NCBI RefSeq assembly: GCF_000185385.1
Contig: NZ_GL622296.1
Span: 1,770,663-1,834,662, forward strand
Direction of reading: 5' to 3'
Source: Lachnoanaerobaculum saburreum DSM 3986
Lineage (GTDB): Bacteria > Bacillota > Clostridia > Lachnospirales > Lachnospiraceae
DNA length: 64,000 bases
Shown here: piece by piece, positions 14,256 to 23,572 of the stretch
Layout of the letters: each line of letters opens with the position of its first letter
Numbering within the stretch: the first letter of the stretch is position 1
Made by a program: the position numbers and the translations under genes
Notes under the pieces: generated by a model
What the model was told of the DNA's origin: nothing
Database searches by the model: none
The model's input: the letters and a program-made list of their open reading frames with translations, nothing else

Positions 14256-15605
14256 ATGGAAGAAAATATAAAAGAAATACTATTTGATCTCGTATCAAGA
14301 AAACAGTTCCGACAATTAAAAGAAAAACTCTGCGATATGAATGAGTTTGATATTGCTTCATTTATGGAGGAGCTGGATTCTGAAAAACAGATAATTGTTT
14401 TTAGAATGTTGCCGAAAGAACTTGCAAGTGATGTGTTTGCCTGTTTGGAGGTGGAAACTCAGGGACATATAATAAACAGTATTACAGACAAAGAGCTTGC
14501 TTATATAATTGAAGAACTGTATGTGGATGATGCTGTAGATATGCTTGAAGAGCTTCCTGCTACGGTTGTAAAAAGAGTTTTACAAAATGCGGCTCCCAGT
14601 ACAAGACTTCAGATAAATGAATTTTTAAAGTATCCTGAAAACTCGGCAGGATCTATTATGACTGCCGAGTATATAGGCTTAAAAAAGAACATGACTGTGG
14701 AAGAGGCATTTGCCTATATCAGAAAGCATGGATATGATAAAGAGACTATATATACCTGCTATGTAATGGATGCAAAAAGAATGCTTGAGGGTGTGGTAAC
14801 AGTCAAAGACCTTTTGATGAGTGACTATGAAGTTAAAATGGAAGATATCATGGACACCAATGTCATTAAGGCCGTTACCACAGATGATAAAGAAGAAATC
14901 GCAGACCTGTTCAATAAATATGATCTGCTCTCTCTCCCTGTGGTTGACCATGAGAACAGGCTGGTAGGCATTGTCACAATTGATGATGCTGTGGACGTAA
15001 TGGAAGAAGAGGCTACAGAGGACTTTGAGAAGATGGCGGCTATGCATCCGTCTGAAAAGCCTTATCTAAAGACCGGAGTGTTTGAGCTTGCAAAGAACAG
15101 AATTGTTTGGTTGCTTGTGCTTATGATAAGTTCAATGCTTACAGGCGGAATACTTACAAGATATGAAGATGCATTTAAGGTAATGCCTCTTTTAGTATCA
15201 TTTGTACCTATGCTTACCGATACAGGCGGTAATGCGGGTTCACAGTCATCCACTATGATTATACGTGGTATGACAATCGGTGAGATTGCAAGTTCAGATA
15301 TACTGAAGGTTATCTGGAAAGAGGCAAGAGTGTCCGTTATTGTCGGTATAATTTTGGGTGCTGTCAATTTTGTAAGACTTGTAGTACAGTATCCGGGACA
15401 GCCGCTTGTAGCACTTACAGTGGTTTTGGCACTTTTTGCTACAGTATTTTTAGCTAAGGTTATAGGCGGTATGCTTCCTATTGCCGCAAAAAAGTTACAT
15501 CTTGACCCGGCTATTATGGCGGCACCGCTTATTACAACAATAGTTGATGCAGTTTCACTTGTGATTTACTTCCAGATTGCAGTGGAACTTTTGCATATCA
15601 AATAA
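14256..15605 (+). CDS. mgtE: Magnesium transporter MgtE
   Basis: 449 residues. N-terminal superhelical MgtE_N domain (residues about 15-125), a CBS pair (about 130-250, with GSIMTAEYIGLKKNMTVEEA and LLSLPVVDHENRLVGIVTID), a plug helix, and five membrane helices from about 285 with the pore-forming signature PMLTDTGGNAGSQSSTMIIR. Homodimeric Mg2+ channel in the inner membrane, gated by Mg2+ binding to the cytoplasmic domains. It follows pnp by 28 bases with its own GAAAGGTGG site. I see no M-box riboswitch upstream. Confidence 0.95.
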   Translation: MEENIKEILFDLVSRKQFRQLKEKLCDMNEFDIASFMEELDSEKQIIVFRMLPKELASDVFACLEVETQGHIINSITDKELAYIIEELYVDDAVDMLEELPATVVKRVLQNAAPSTRLQINEFLKYPENSAGSIMTAEYIGLKKNMTVEEAFAYIRKHGYDKETIYTCYVMDAKRMLEGVVTVKDLLMSDYEVKMEDIMDTNVIKAVTTDDKEEIADLFNKYDLLSLPVVDHENRLVGIVTIDDAVDVMEEEATEDFEKMAAMHPSEKPYLKTGVFELAKNRIVWLLVLMISSMLTGGILTRYEDAFKVMPLLVSFVPMLTDTGGNAGSQSSTMIIRGMTIGEIASSDILKVIWKEARVSVIVGIILGAVNFVRLVVQYPGQPLVALTVVLALFATVFLAKVIGGMLPIAAKKLHLDPAIMAAPLITTIVDAVSLVIYFQIAVELLHIK

Positions 15606-15621
15606 TTTTTAAATCTTTCTT

Positions 15622-15653
15622 AGGCTAAACTCCAAAAAGTTTAGCCTTTTTTC
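15622..15653 (+). terminator. Terminator after mgtE
   Basis: AGGCTAAAC at 15622-15630 pairs with GTTTAGCCT at 15639-15647, followed by a T-rich tail. Confidence 0.85.
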
Positions 15654-15712
15654 ATTCTTTATACACTTATTTATGATAAAATATTTGTATCAATGTAAAA
15701 AGGATATATGCA

Positions 15713-16321
15713 ATGAATATATATGGCAACTATGAAAAATACTTGGATATGATATTGGATGAGTTTTCAAAGAGAGTGTATAAGCTAAATGATGAATATA
15801 AGTTAAAGACCGGTTATAAACTCTTTGAACATTTTATCTCAAGGATAAAGACCAACGACAGCATGATAGAAAAGTGTAAGAGAAAAGGCTTTAAGGTAAA
15901 TACATACAGTGCACTTAAGGAAATAAAAGATGCGATAGGTGTAAGAATAGTCTGCGGTTTTGTTGATGATATATATACTCTTGTAAGCCTGTTTAAAGAT
16001 ATGGAAAATATCAATGTTGTAGAAGAAAAGGATTATATACTGAATGTTAAGCCGAACGGTTATCGTTCATATCATATGATACTTGAGGTAATAACACCTT
16101 ACCCGGATTGTGAAGGCAATGAAAGCGGAAGGTATTATATAGAAATTCAGTTAAGAACTATCGTCATGGATTCATGGGCATCACTTGAACATCAGATGAA
16201 GTATAAGAAAAATATCAGTAACCATGAAAGAATCACAAAGGAGCTTAAAAGATGTGCCGATGAGCTTGCATCATGTGATTTAAATATGCAGACAATAAGA
16301 AAATTGATAGAGGAAGGATAA
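15713..16321 (+). CDS. Small alarmone synthetase, (p)ppGpp synthetase domain protein
   Basis: 202 residues with a single RelA/SpoT synthetase domain and no HD hydrolase, TGS or ACT domain. Motifs seen are EIKDAIGVRIVCGFVDDIYT, the pyrophosphate-acceptor segment KDYILNVKPNGYRSYHMILE, and YIEIQLRTIVMDSWASLEHQ followed by MKYKK. This fits the RelP/RelQ (YwaC/YjbM) class that makes ppGpp from GTP/GDP and ATP. It ends 3 bases before the response regulator gene, so the three genes 15713-18254 are one operon. Confidence 0.88.
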   Translation: MNIYGNYEKYLDMILDEFSKRVYKLNDEYKLKTGYKLFEHFISRIKTNDSMIEKCKRKGFKVNTYSALKEIKDAIGVRIVCGFVDDIYTLVSLFKDMENINVVEEKDYILNVKPNGYRSYHMILEVITPYPDCEGNESGRYYIEIQLRTIVMDSWASLEHQMKYKKNISNHERITKELKRCADELASCDLNMQTIRKLIEEG

Positions 16322-16324
16322 GCA

Positions 16325-16996
16325 ATGAAGATATTATTGGCAGAAGATGAGGTAGGATTATCAAAGGCATATGCTCAAGTGCTTATAATGCAAGGGTATG
16401 AAGTTGAACAGGTATATGACGGTAAAGCCGCTTTGGAAGCCGCAAACAGCAGTACATATGATTTAATGATTTTTGATGTGATGATGCCGAAGATGAGCGG
16501 ATTTGAAGTCTTAAAAGCACTTCGTGAGGCAGGCAATACTACATATGTTATTATGCTTACCGCTATGAGTGAATTGGATGACAAGATTGAAGGACTTGAG
16601 TTGGGTGCGGATGAGTATCTTACAAAGCCTATACCGTTAAAAGAGTTGGTTGCCAGAATACGTTCTCTTGAAAGAAGAATAGACACAAATTATAACGAGA
16701 ATGTACTTACATTCGGCAGTGTAAGGCTGAATGTGTCACAGCAGGAGCTGTCAGCCAAAAATTCCATAATATTGGCAGGTAAGGAGACCAAGCTTATGGA
16801 AGTGCTTATGCTGAATAAAAATAAAAAACTTTCTACAGAGTATATATATAATCATGTCTGGAGCAAGGATGACGACTCGGATGCCGGATATGTTTGGATA
16901 TATATTTCATATCTGAAGCAGAAGTTAAAAGCAATCAATGCCAATGTGGATATTTTAGGAGAAGAAGATAGAGAGTTTGAACTTGTAGAGGTGTGA
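16325..16996 (+). CDS. OmpR-family response regulator
   Basis: 223 residues. Receiver domain with acidic pocket E7/D8, phosphoacceptor Asp51 in MIFDVMMPKMSG, Thr79 in VIMLTAMSE and Lys101 in YLTKPIP. The C-terminal winged helix (LAGKETKLMEVLMLNKNKKL, then STEYIYNHVWSKDDDSDAGY) binds DNA. Its TGA is one base before the TTG start of the kinase gene. Target genes are not evident. Confidence 0.93.
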   Translation: MKILLAEDEVGLSKAYAQVLIMQGYEVEQVYDGKAALEAANSSTYDLMIFDVMMPKMSGFEVLKALREAGNTTYVIMLTAMSELDDKIEGLELGADEYLTKPIPLKELVARIRSLERRIDTNYNENVLTFGSVRLNVSQQELSAKNSIILAGKETKLMEVLMLNKNKKLSTEYIYNHVWSKDDDSDAGYVWIYISYLKQKLKAINANVDILGEEDREFELVEV

Positions 16997-16997
16997 T

Positions 16998-18254
16998 TTG
17001 TTTAGAAGACTTCGTTTACAATTCATTGTGGTGGCTACAATAGCAGTCAGTATCATGCTTATATCAATAATAGGCATTTTGAATGCTTCAAAGTATGCAA
17101 CAAGTGAAAAAAGAATAAATAAGATTTTGGATTTGTTGTCTAAAAATAACGGAGTTTTACCTGATGAAGAAGTAGTGGAGAAGATTCTGGGCAGAAAGAC
17201 AAATCCGGATATAATAGTTCAGTACAGATATTTCAGTGCTTATGTGGACAGTACCAACAAGGTAATTACTATGAACACTGAACATATAGCAAATCTTTCA
17301 GAAACAGATGTTATTTTCTATATCAGAAAGATCTTATCAGGCAAAAACAGATATGGAAATTTTACAACTACAGACGGGCAGAAGTTTGCATATAAGTTAA
17401 GCCTGCATGAAGATGACAGTAAATTGATTGTAGTACTTGATACTACCAGCTATATAGAGGACAGAGCGGATTTGATAGATACTTCCGTTTTTATCTTCTT
17501 CTCAAATCTGGTATTTTTTATCATCATATTTGTTATATTCTCAGGTAAGGTAATGATGCCTTTTATGGAGAACTATAGGAATCAAAAAGCATTTATTACC
17601 AATGCAGGCCATGAGTTAAAGACTCCTCTGGCTATAATCTCTGCCAATAATGAACTTTGTGAAATGATTGGAGGAGAAAATGAGTGGACAAAGAGTACCA
17701 AGGAACAGGTTGAGCGTATGACCGATCTGATAAACAGACTTGTAGTATTGGCAAGATTCGAAGAAAAATCTGAAGAGAAATCCGATGTAGCGGAAAAAAA
17801 CATAAATTTTTCAGATATAGTTACGAAGTCCGCAAATTCATTTAAATCAATGGCTATAAAGGGCGGCAAAAATTTTGAATCAAATATTCAAAAGAATTTA
17901 TGTATATCGGGTGATGACGGTGCCATATATGAACTTGTAAATATACTGATAGATAATGCGAATAAGTACTGTGATGACGGCGGAACTGTAGGAGTCGGAT
18001 TGTTGCAACATGGTATCACTTTTAAAAAAGCAAAGCTTGTAGTATATAATACGTACAAGTCAGGTAAAGGTGTAGATTACTCCAGGTTTTTTGAAAGATT
18101 TTACAGAGAAGATAAATCACATAACAGTAATGTATCAGGTTATGGTGTAGGTCTTTCTATTGCCGGAAATATTGTTAAAAGACATAAGGGAAAGATACAT
18201 ATATCATATAAGAATGATACTATTTACTTTAATGTTTATTTTAATATGGTTTGA
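16998..18254 (+). CDS. Sensor histidine kinase
   Basis: 418 residues from a TTG start at 16998, with GAGG just upstream; there is no in-frame ATG nearby. Membrane helices at residues about 8-29 and 163-183 enclose an extracytoplasmic sensor of about 130 residues without known family. Phosphoacceptor His205 is in TNAGHELKTPL. The ATPase domain shows an N-box (LVNILIDNANKYC), a weak G1 box, and FFERFYREDKSHNSNVSGYG plus VGLSIAGNIVKRHKG. Cognate partner of the preceding regulator. The signal is unknown. Confidence 0.92.
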   Translation: MFRRLRLQFIVVATIAVSIMLISIIGILNASKYATSEKRINKILDLLSKNNGVLPDEEVVEKILGRKTNPDIIVQYRYFSAYVDSTNKVITMNTEHIANLSETDVIFYIRKILSGKNRYGNFTTTDGQKFAYKLSLHEDDSKLIVVLDTTSYIEDRADLIDTSVFIFFSNLVFFIIIFVIFSGKVMMPFMENYRNQKAFITNAGHELKTPLAIISANNELCEMIGGENEWTKSTKEQVERMTDLINRLVVLARFEEKSEEKSDVAEKNINFSDIVTKSANSFKSMAIKGGKNFESNIQKNLCISGDDGAIYELVNILIDNANKYCDDGGTVGVGLLQHGITFKKAKLVVYNTYKSGKGVDYSRFFERFYREDKSHNSNVSGYGVGLSIAGNIVKRHKGKIHISYKNDTIYFNVYFNMV

Positions 18255-18260
18255 TAATAT

Positions 18261-18313
18261 CTCACATGCCTTAAACCTTGATATATGATTTAAGACATGT
18301 GAGCTTGTTTTAT
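18261..18313. terminator. Bidirectional terminator between kinase and treR
   Basis: CTCACATG at 18261-18268 pairs with CATGTGAG at 18296-18303, and CTTAAA with TTTAAG inside. T-rich sequence follows on the plus side and A-rich sequence precedes it, so it can serve the two convergent genes. Confidence 0.7.
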
Positions 18314-19035
18314 TTTCTTACAGCATTATCACAGAAACTGAAGCAATCCGGTCTATGTTTTGATACTGTGTATTCAAACATTATTCCGTCACTGTTATAA
18401 GTGAAACTGCTGACTACCGCCAGACAGTTATATTCATCAAGATTAAGATTCAGATATTTTTCATCTATTTCATCTACTTTTTCTACAGTTATTATCCTTT
18501 TACTGTTTACAATCTTCATACCGAGTGTATTTTCAAGGTATTCATATATTGAGTCTTTTGCTATATCAATTGTTAAATCGCCTACAGAGGATTTCAGAAA
18601 ATAATTATGATTTAAAATGAGTGCTTTTCCGTCCATATAGTGGACTCTTTGTATATAGTAAAGCTCATCACCCTCCATAAAACCTGAACGCTTTGCAAGG
18701 TTTGCGCTACATCTGACATCTGTAAAAAGAATCACTTTATTGAATGAACTTTTAGCGGTTCTTTTTGCACTCTCTTTAAAGCTTTCTATAGTATCAAGTT
18801 TAAAAGCTTTTGGTGACAGTTTTTGATAAATATTTCTTACACCTTTTCCTTGCATTGTTTGCAGGTGACCCTCAGACACCAGTATTGAAACGGCTCTTCT
18901 TAATGTGTTTCTTGAACACTCATATTGTTTTATAAGTTCGTTCTCAACCGGCAACATTTCCGAATATTTGAAGTAGTTATTTTCTATCTTCTCTTTCAGA
19001 TCCAGATAAATATCATGATATTTGCTTTTTGGCAT
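18310..19035 (-). CDS. treR: Trehalose operon repressor, GntR family
   Basis: 241 residues. N-terminal winged helix of the GntR/HutC type (KYHDIYLDLKEKIENNYFKY, then LPVENELIKQYECSRNTLRR), and a UTRA effector domain from about residue 80 that binds trehalose 6-phosphate in TreR. Start chosen at the M of MPKSKYHD (19035) after GGAG; upstream in-frame residues overlap the promoter region. It is divergent from treP-treC, and two TTGTTTAAACAA palindromes lie between them, so it is very likely their repressor. Confidence 0.88.
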   Translation of the reverse strand: MPKSKYHDIYLDLKEKIENNYFKYSEMLPVENELIKQYECSRNTLRRAVSILVSEGHLQTMQGKGVRNIYQKLSPKAFKLDTIESFKESAKRTAKSSFNKVILFTDVRCSANLAKRSGFMEGDELYYIQRVHYMDGKALILNHNYFLKSSVGDLTIDIAKDSIYEYLENTLGMKIVNSKRIITVEKVDEIDEKYLNLNLDEYNCLAVVSSFTYNSDGIMFEYTVSKHRPDCFSFCDNAVRK

Positions 19036-19163
19036 ATAATTCACTCCAAAGTATATTTTTATAGAAAATGAAATAGCAATCAGCATTTTGTCAATCTGCT
19101 GTATCAGTAAAACATTTACTCACATATTATACTATAAATTGTTAAATAACAAAATGCTTAATA

Positions 19164-19175
19164 TTGTTTAAACAA
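19164..19175. promoter_or_regulatory. Upstream TreR-type operator
   Basis: Perfect palindrome TTGTTTAAACAA, located upstream of the treP -35 box and on the treR side. An identical copy lies at 19232-19243, 68 bases away. Confidence 0.75.
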
Positions 19176-19190
19176 ATTTTAAATATTTAC

Positions 19191-19220
19191 TTGACAAGGA
19201 TTGCTGTTTGGTGGTATAAA
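19191..19220 (+). promoter_or_regulatory. Promoter of treP-treC
   Basis: TTGACA at 19191-19196 and TATAAA at 19215-19220 with an 18-base spacer, placed between the two operator palindromes. Confidence 0.75.
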
Positions 19221-19231
19221 TATCCTATAAC

Positions 19232-19243
19232 TTGTTTAAACAA
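19232..19243. promoter_or_regulatory. Downstream TreR-type operator
   Basis: Second perfect TTGTTTAAACAA. It begins 12 bases after the -10 box, so bound repressor would block transcription initiation or early elongation. The AGGAGG for treP follows directly. Confidence 0.75.
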
Positions 19244-19258
19244 ATATAGGAGGTTTAT

Positions 19259-21196
19259 ATGGGAAAGTATTCTGAAGAAGCCAAAGAGCTTTTAAAACTT
19301 ATTGGCGGTAAGGAAAATATAGCCGCAGTTTCTCACTGTATTACGAGAATGCGTTTTGTACTTAATGATCCCGGTAAGGCAGATGTAAAAAAGATTGAGG
19401 CTATGAAAATTGTGAAAGGAAGTTTTACACAAGCAGGACAGTTTCAGGTTATAATAGGTAATGCCGTTGCCGACTTTTACAATGATTTTGTGGCTATATC
19501 GGGTGTGGAGGGTGTTTCAAAAGATTCACTTAAACAGACTGCAAAACAAAACCAAAATATAATACAAAAACTTGTTTCGGTTCTTGCAGAAATATTTGCA
19601 CCTCTTATACCTGCAATTATAACCGGAGGTCTGATACTTGGATTTCGCAATTGTATAGATTCTTTATATCTTTTTGAGAACGGCACAAAGACACTTGTTG
19701 AAATAAGTACCTTTTGGTCAGGCGTGGACAGCTTCCTCTGGTTGATAGGAGAGGCAATATTTCATATGCTTCCTGTAGGTATATGTTGGTCGGTTACTAA
19801 AAAAATGGGTACTACCCAGATGCTTGGTATAGTTTTGGGACTTACGCTTGTTTCAGGGCAGTTATTGAATGCTTATGCAGTGGCGGGAACTGCTGCCGCC
19901 GACATACCGAAATGGGATTTCGGGTTTGTGAAAGTGGATATGATAGGCTATCAGGCACAGGTGCTTCCTGCCATGTTTGCAGCTTTTACCTTGGTATATA
20001 TAGAAAAATTCTTAAGAAAATATACACCGCAGGTAATTTCAATGATAGTGGTACCTTTCTTCAGTCTGGTTTTATCAGTTATGGCGGCACATTTTATTCT
20101 TGGTCCTATAGGTTGGAAAATAGGTGCCGTTATATCGGCAGGTGTTTATTGGGGCATTACAGGACCTGTTAAAGTTATATTTGCGGCAGTATTCGGCTTT
20201 ATATATGCTCCGCTTGTTATCACAGGACTTCATCACATGTCAAATGCGATAGATTTACAATTGATATCGGACTACAGCGGAACTATACTTTGGCCAATGA
20301 TCGCACTGTCAAATATAGCGCAAGGTTCAGCTGTACTTGCTATGGTATTTTTGCAAAGAAAGAATGCAAAGGCACAGGAGGTGAATGTTCCGTCTACCAT
20401 ATCATGTTATCTCGGTGTTACAGAACCGGCAATGTTCGGTGTGAATTTAAAGTACAGATTCCCTTTTATATGTGCAATGACAGGCTCTGCCTTGGCGGCT
20501 ATAATATCCGTAGGTACCAAGACAACGGCTACCGCAATAGGAGTCGGCGGAATACCGGGCATACTTTCAATCAAACCTCAATATATGCCAAGTTTTGCAG
20601 TCGCTATGATTGTGGCTATAGCCGTGCCTTTTGTACTGACAACAATTGTAGGCCTTAAAAGACTTGATAAAGATGATTTAAACGGAGAAGAAGTTGAAGA
20701 TAATTCAGGTATAGCAAAGGATATGACTGTAAATACAGACAATAAGCAGCAATTTAGGGCTTTTCTTGACGGCAAAGTTATAACTTTAAAAAAGCTTGAT
20801 GACGGAGTATTCTCGGAAGGTGTATTAGGTGAAGGACTTGCGATAATTCCTGATAATGATGAACTTATTGCACCATGTGACGGAACGGTCTCTCTTGTAA
20901 TACCTGACTCAAGACATGCAATCGGCCTTACTCTTTGCAACGGAGTGGAGATTATGCTTCATATAGGCCTTGATACCGTTAATATGAAGGGCGACGGTTT
21001 TAAATATTTTGTAGAAAACGGACAAAAAGTTAAACAGGGTGATAAGCTTATAAAGTTTGACAAAGATAAGATAAAAAAAGCCGGATATGTAGATACAACA
21101 GTATGTGTAATTACAAATCCGAACGGTAAAACAATGGAATTTCACACAGATATTTCGGCTAAAGCAAATGAAACAAATTTAATAGAATTTAAATAG
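19259..21196 (+). CDS. treP: PTS trehalose-specific EIIBCA component
   Basis: 645 residues in order EIIB-EIIC-EIIA. Phosphocysteine Cys27 is in AAVSHCITRMRFVL; the EIIC membrane domain covers about 105-470 with ten or so helices; the C-terminal glucose-type EIIA has phospho-His568 in GVEIMLHIGLDTVNMKGDGF. It imports and phosphorylates trehalose to trehalose 6-phosphate. The fused EIIA makes it independent of a separate EIIA, unlike TreB of E. coli. Starts the treP-treC operon behind AGGAGG; specificity is inferred from the treC and treR neighbours. Confidence 0.9.
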   Translation: MGKYSEEAKELLKLIGGKENIAAVSHCITRMRFVLNDPGKADVKKIEAMKIVKGSFTQAGQFQVIIGNAVADFYNDFVAISGVEGVSKDSLKQTAKQNQNIIQKLVSVLAEIFAPLIPAIITGGLILGFRNCIDSLYLFENGTKTLVEISTFWSGVDSFLWLIGEAIFHMLPVGICWSVTKKMGTTQMLGIVLGLTLVSGQLLNAYAVAGTAAADIPKWDFGFVKVDMIGYQAQVLPAMFAAFTLVYIEKFLRKYTPQVISMIVVPFFSLVLSVMAAHFILGPIGWKIGAVISAGVYWGITGPVKVIFAAVFGFIYAPLVITGLHHMSNAIDLQLISDYSGTILWPMIALSNIAQGSAVLAMVFLQRKNAKAQEVNVPSTISCYLGVTEPAMFGVNLKYRFPFICAMTGSALAAIISVGTKTTATAIGVGGIPGILSIKPQYMPSFAVAMIVAIAVPFVLTTIVGLKRLDKDDLNGEEVEDNSGIAKDMTVNTDNKQQFRAFLDGKVITLKKLDDGVFSEGVLGEGLAIIPDNDELIAPCDGTVSLVIPDSRHAIGLTLCNGVEIMLHIGLDTVNMKGDGFKYFVENGQKVKQGDKLIKFDKDKIKKAGYVDTTVCVITNPNGKTMEFHTDISAKANETNLIEFK

Positions 21197-21204
21197 GAGC
21201 AGAT

Positions 21205-22836
21205 ATGATTCCTTTTGGAGAAAAAATAGTTTATCAGGTTTATCCCAAGTCATTTAAGGACAGCAATAATGACGGTTTTGGAGATCTGTCAGGAATAGTT
21301 GAAAAACTGGATTATCTAAAAGATTTGGGTATAGATTATATATGGATAACCCCATTCTTTTTGTCACCGCAAAAGGATAACGGATATGATATATCCTCAT
21401 ATACAAAGATTGACCCGGAATTCGGAAGTATGAAAGACTTTGAACTGCTTGTAAAAGAGGCGGATAACAGAAATATAGGAATCATGCTCGATATGGTATT
21501 TAATCATACATCTACAGAGCATATATGGTTTCAAAATGCACTTGACGGTGATAAGAAGTACCAAAATTACTATATATTTAAGGAAGCTCCTAAGGATAAG
21601 GCACCTACAAACTGGGTATCCAAGTTTGGCGGAAGTGCATGGGAGTACAGCAAAAGGGCAGGTAAATGGTATCTTCATCTGTTTGATGTAAGTCAGGCGG
21701 ATCTCAACTGGGAAAATCCGGAAGTTAGAGAGGAATTAAAGAATATAATATTCTTTTGGAAAAGTAAGGGTGTAAGGGGATTCAGATTTGATGTAATTAA
21801 TCTTATCTCAAAGCCGGATGTGTTTGAAGATGATAATGTGGGAGACGGCAGAAGATTCTATACAGACGGCAAGAAAGTACATCAATATTTAAAAGAACTT
21901 GTAAGAGATACAGGTATCAAAGATTATATAACCGTCGGAGAGATGTCATCTACAAGTATCAAGGAGTGTATCAAGTATTCAAATCCTGATGAAAAAGAAC
22001 TTTCAATGTGTTTTAATTTTCATCATCTGAAGGTGGATTACAAGGATGGAGATAAGTGGAAGCTTATGGCTCCTGATATCGCTTCACTCAAATTGATTTT
22101 TAAAGAGTGGCAGGAGAAAATACAATCAGGTAACGGCTTAAACGCATTGTTTTGGTGCAATCATGATCAGCCGAGAATAGTCTCAAGACTTGGTGATGAA
22201 GGAAAGTACTATAAGGAGTCCGCCAAAATGCTTGCAGGTCTGATACATCTGATGAGAGGTACTCCTTATATATATCAGGGTGAAGAGATTGGTATGACCG
22301 ACCCGCATTTTAAGAGCATTGATATGTATAGGGATGTAGAGAGCCTAAACTACTACAAAATACTTATGGAACAGGGACTAAACAGTGAAGAGGCTCTTAC
22401 AATACTTGACAGGCGTTCAAGAGATAACAGCCGCACACCTATGCAGTGGTCTGCCAAGAAAAATGCAGGATTTTCAAAGGTAAGCCCATGGATAAATGTG
22501 GCAGACAATTATAAGAGTATTAATGTGGAAAATGAAAAAGACGATAAGGATTCCATATTGAGCTTTTATAAGAAGCTTATTACAATTAGAAAAGAAAATA
22601 CTGTAATATCAGCCGGTAATATTTCATTTATTGATACAAATGAAAATATCATTGCTTATAAAAGAAGTCTTGGTGAAAGAAAAATACTTGTATTCTGCAA
22701 TATGTCAAATAAAGATGAGAGCCTTGATATTGACCTTGACGGGTTTAAAAAGCTTATAGGCAATTATGGTGAACTTAACTATATAGATAAAAACTTAAGA
22801 CTCTCGCCATATGAGTTTGTGGCGGTGGAAAATTAA
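21205..22836 (+). CDS. treC: Trehalose-6-phosphate hydrolase (alpha,alpha-phosphotrehalase)
   Basis: 543 residues, GH13 family. The start (EKIVYQVYPKSFKDSNNDG, FGDLSGIVEKLDYLKDLGID) and the catalytic triad are seen: Asp196 in GFRFDVINL, Glu246 in TVGEMSS and Asp321 in CNHDQPR. It hydrolyses trehalose 6-phosphate to glucose and glucose 6-phosphate in the cytoplasm. Starts 8 bases after treP. No clear terminator follows: the rplJ promoter begins only 14 bases after its stop codon. Confidence 0.94.
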   Translation: MIPFGEKIVYQVYPKSFKDSNNDGFGDLSGIVEKLDYLKDLGIDYIWITPFFLSPQKDNGYDISSYTKIDPEFGSMKDFELLVKEADNRNIGIMLDMVFNHTSTEHIWFQNALDGDKKYQNYYIFKEAPKDKAPTNWVSKFGGSAWEYSKRAGKWYLHLFDVSQADLNWENPEVREELKNIIFFWKSKGVRGFRFDVINLISKPDVFEDDNVGDGRRFYTDGKKVHQYLKELVRDTGIKDYITVGEMSSTSIKECIKYSNPDEKELSMCFNFHHLKVDYKDGDKWKLMAPDIASLKLIFKEWQEKIQSGNGLNALFWCNHDQPRIVSRLGDEGKYYKESAKMLAGLIHLMRGTPYIYQGEEIGMTDPHFKSIDMYRDVESLNYYKILMEQGLNSEEALTILDRRSRDNSRTPMQWSAKKNAGFSKVSPWINVADNYKSINVENEKDDKDSILSFYKKLITIRKENTVISAGNISFIDTNENIIAYKRSLGERKILVFCNMSNKDESLDIDLDGFKKLIGNYGELNYIDKNLRLSPYEFVAVEN

Positions 22837-22849
22837 ATAAAAATAGTAC

Positions 22850-22878
22850 TTGACAAGTAAAAATTTCTTTGGTATTCT
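22850..22878 (+). promoter_or_regulatory. Promoter of rplJ-rplL
   Basis: TTGACA at 22850-22855, 17-base spacer, TATTCT at 22873-22878. Confidence 0.7.
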
Positions 22879-22882
22879 TGCT

Positions 22883-22999
22883 ACGGTAAAACGACCGTAG
22901 ACAGTAGGTGCCTTAGGCGTAAGTATTATTCGCCTACCGAGGAAGTGACTAAGTACTTGATGTATTATCACTCTCTGTCTTTTAGTCAGGGAGTTTTTT
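22883..22999 (+). ncRNA. Ribosomal protein L10 leader with attenuator
   Basis: The segment GTAGACAGTAGGTGCC and the later CGCCTACCGAGGAAG are the conserved strands of the Firmicute L10 leader, the binding site for the L10-L12 complex. It ends with an intrinsic terminator: ACTCTCTG (22970-22977) pairs with CAGGGAGT (22987-22994, one G-U) before TTTTT. When L10 and L12 are in excess, transcription should stop here, 54 bases before rplJ. Confidence 0.85.
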
Positions 23000-23053
23000 G
23001 TTACACTTATAGAGCTTTTACGGGTTTTACTGAAACTATAAAGGAGGTTAGAA

Positions 23054-23548
23054 ATGGCAAAAATCGAATTAAAACAGCCTATAGTTAAGGAAATTGCCGA
23101 GCTTTTAGACGGTGCACAGGCAGCTGTAGTAGTTGACTACCGTGGTCTCAGTGCCGAGCAGGATACAAGGCTTCGTAAGGAACTTAGAGAAGCAGGTGTA
23201 ACTTATAAGGTTTATAAGAACACAATGATTCGTATAGCTGCCAAGGGTACTCCGTTTGAGTCACTTGACAGTTCACTTGAAGGCCCTACAGCAATTGCAG
23301 TTTCAAAAGAAGATGCAACCGCACCGGCCAGAATACTTTACAATTTCTCTAAGACAGCTCCGGACCTTGAGTTAAAGGCCGGTGTAGTGGACGGTGTTAC
23401 ATATGATCAGGACGGAATCAAGGTTATAGCTACAGTACCGTCAAGAGACGAGTTGATTGGAAGACTTCTTGGAAGCATTCAGTCACCTATTACAAACTTC
23501 GCTCGTGTGCTTAATCAGATTGCCGAGAGCAAAGAAGCGGAAGCATAA
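23054..23548 (+). CDS. rplJ: 50S ribosomal protein L10
   Basis: 164 residues: GAQAAVVVDYRGLSAEQDTR, then LREAGVTYKVYKNTMIRIAA, typical of L10, which anchors L12 dimers on the ribosomal stalk through its C-terminal helix. AAAGGAGG lies before the ATG. Regulated by the leader just upstream. Confidence 0.97.
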   Translation: MAKIELKQPIVKEIAELLDGAQAAVVVDYRGLSAEQDTRLRKELREAGVTYKVYKNTMIRIAAKGTPFESLDSSLEGPTAIAVSKEDATAPARILYNFSKTAPDLELKAGVVDGVTYDQDGIKVIATVPSRDELIGRLLGSIQSPITNFARVLNQIAESKEAEA

Positions 23549-23572
23549 AAACATATAATGGAGGATTATTAA

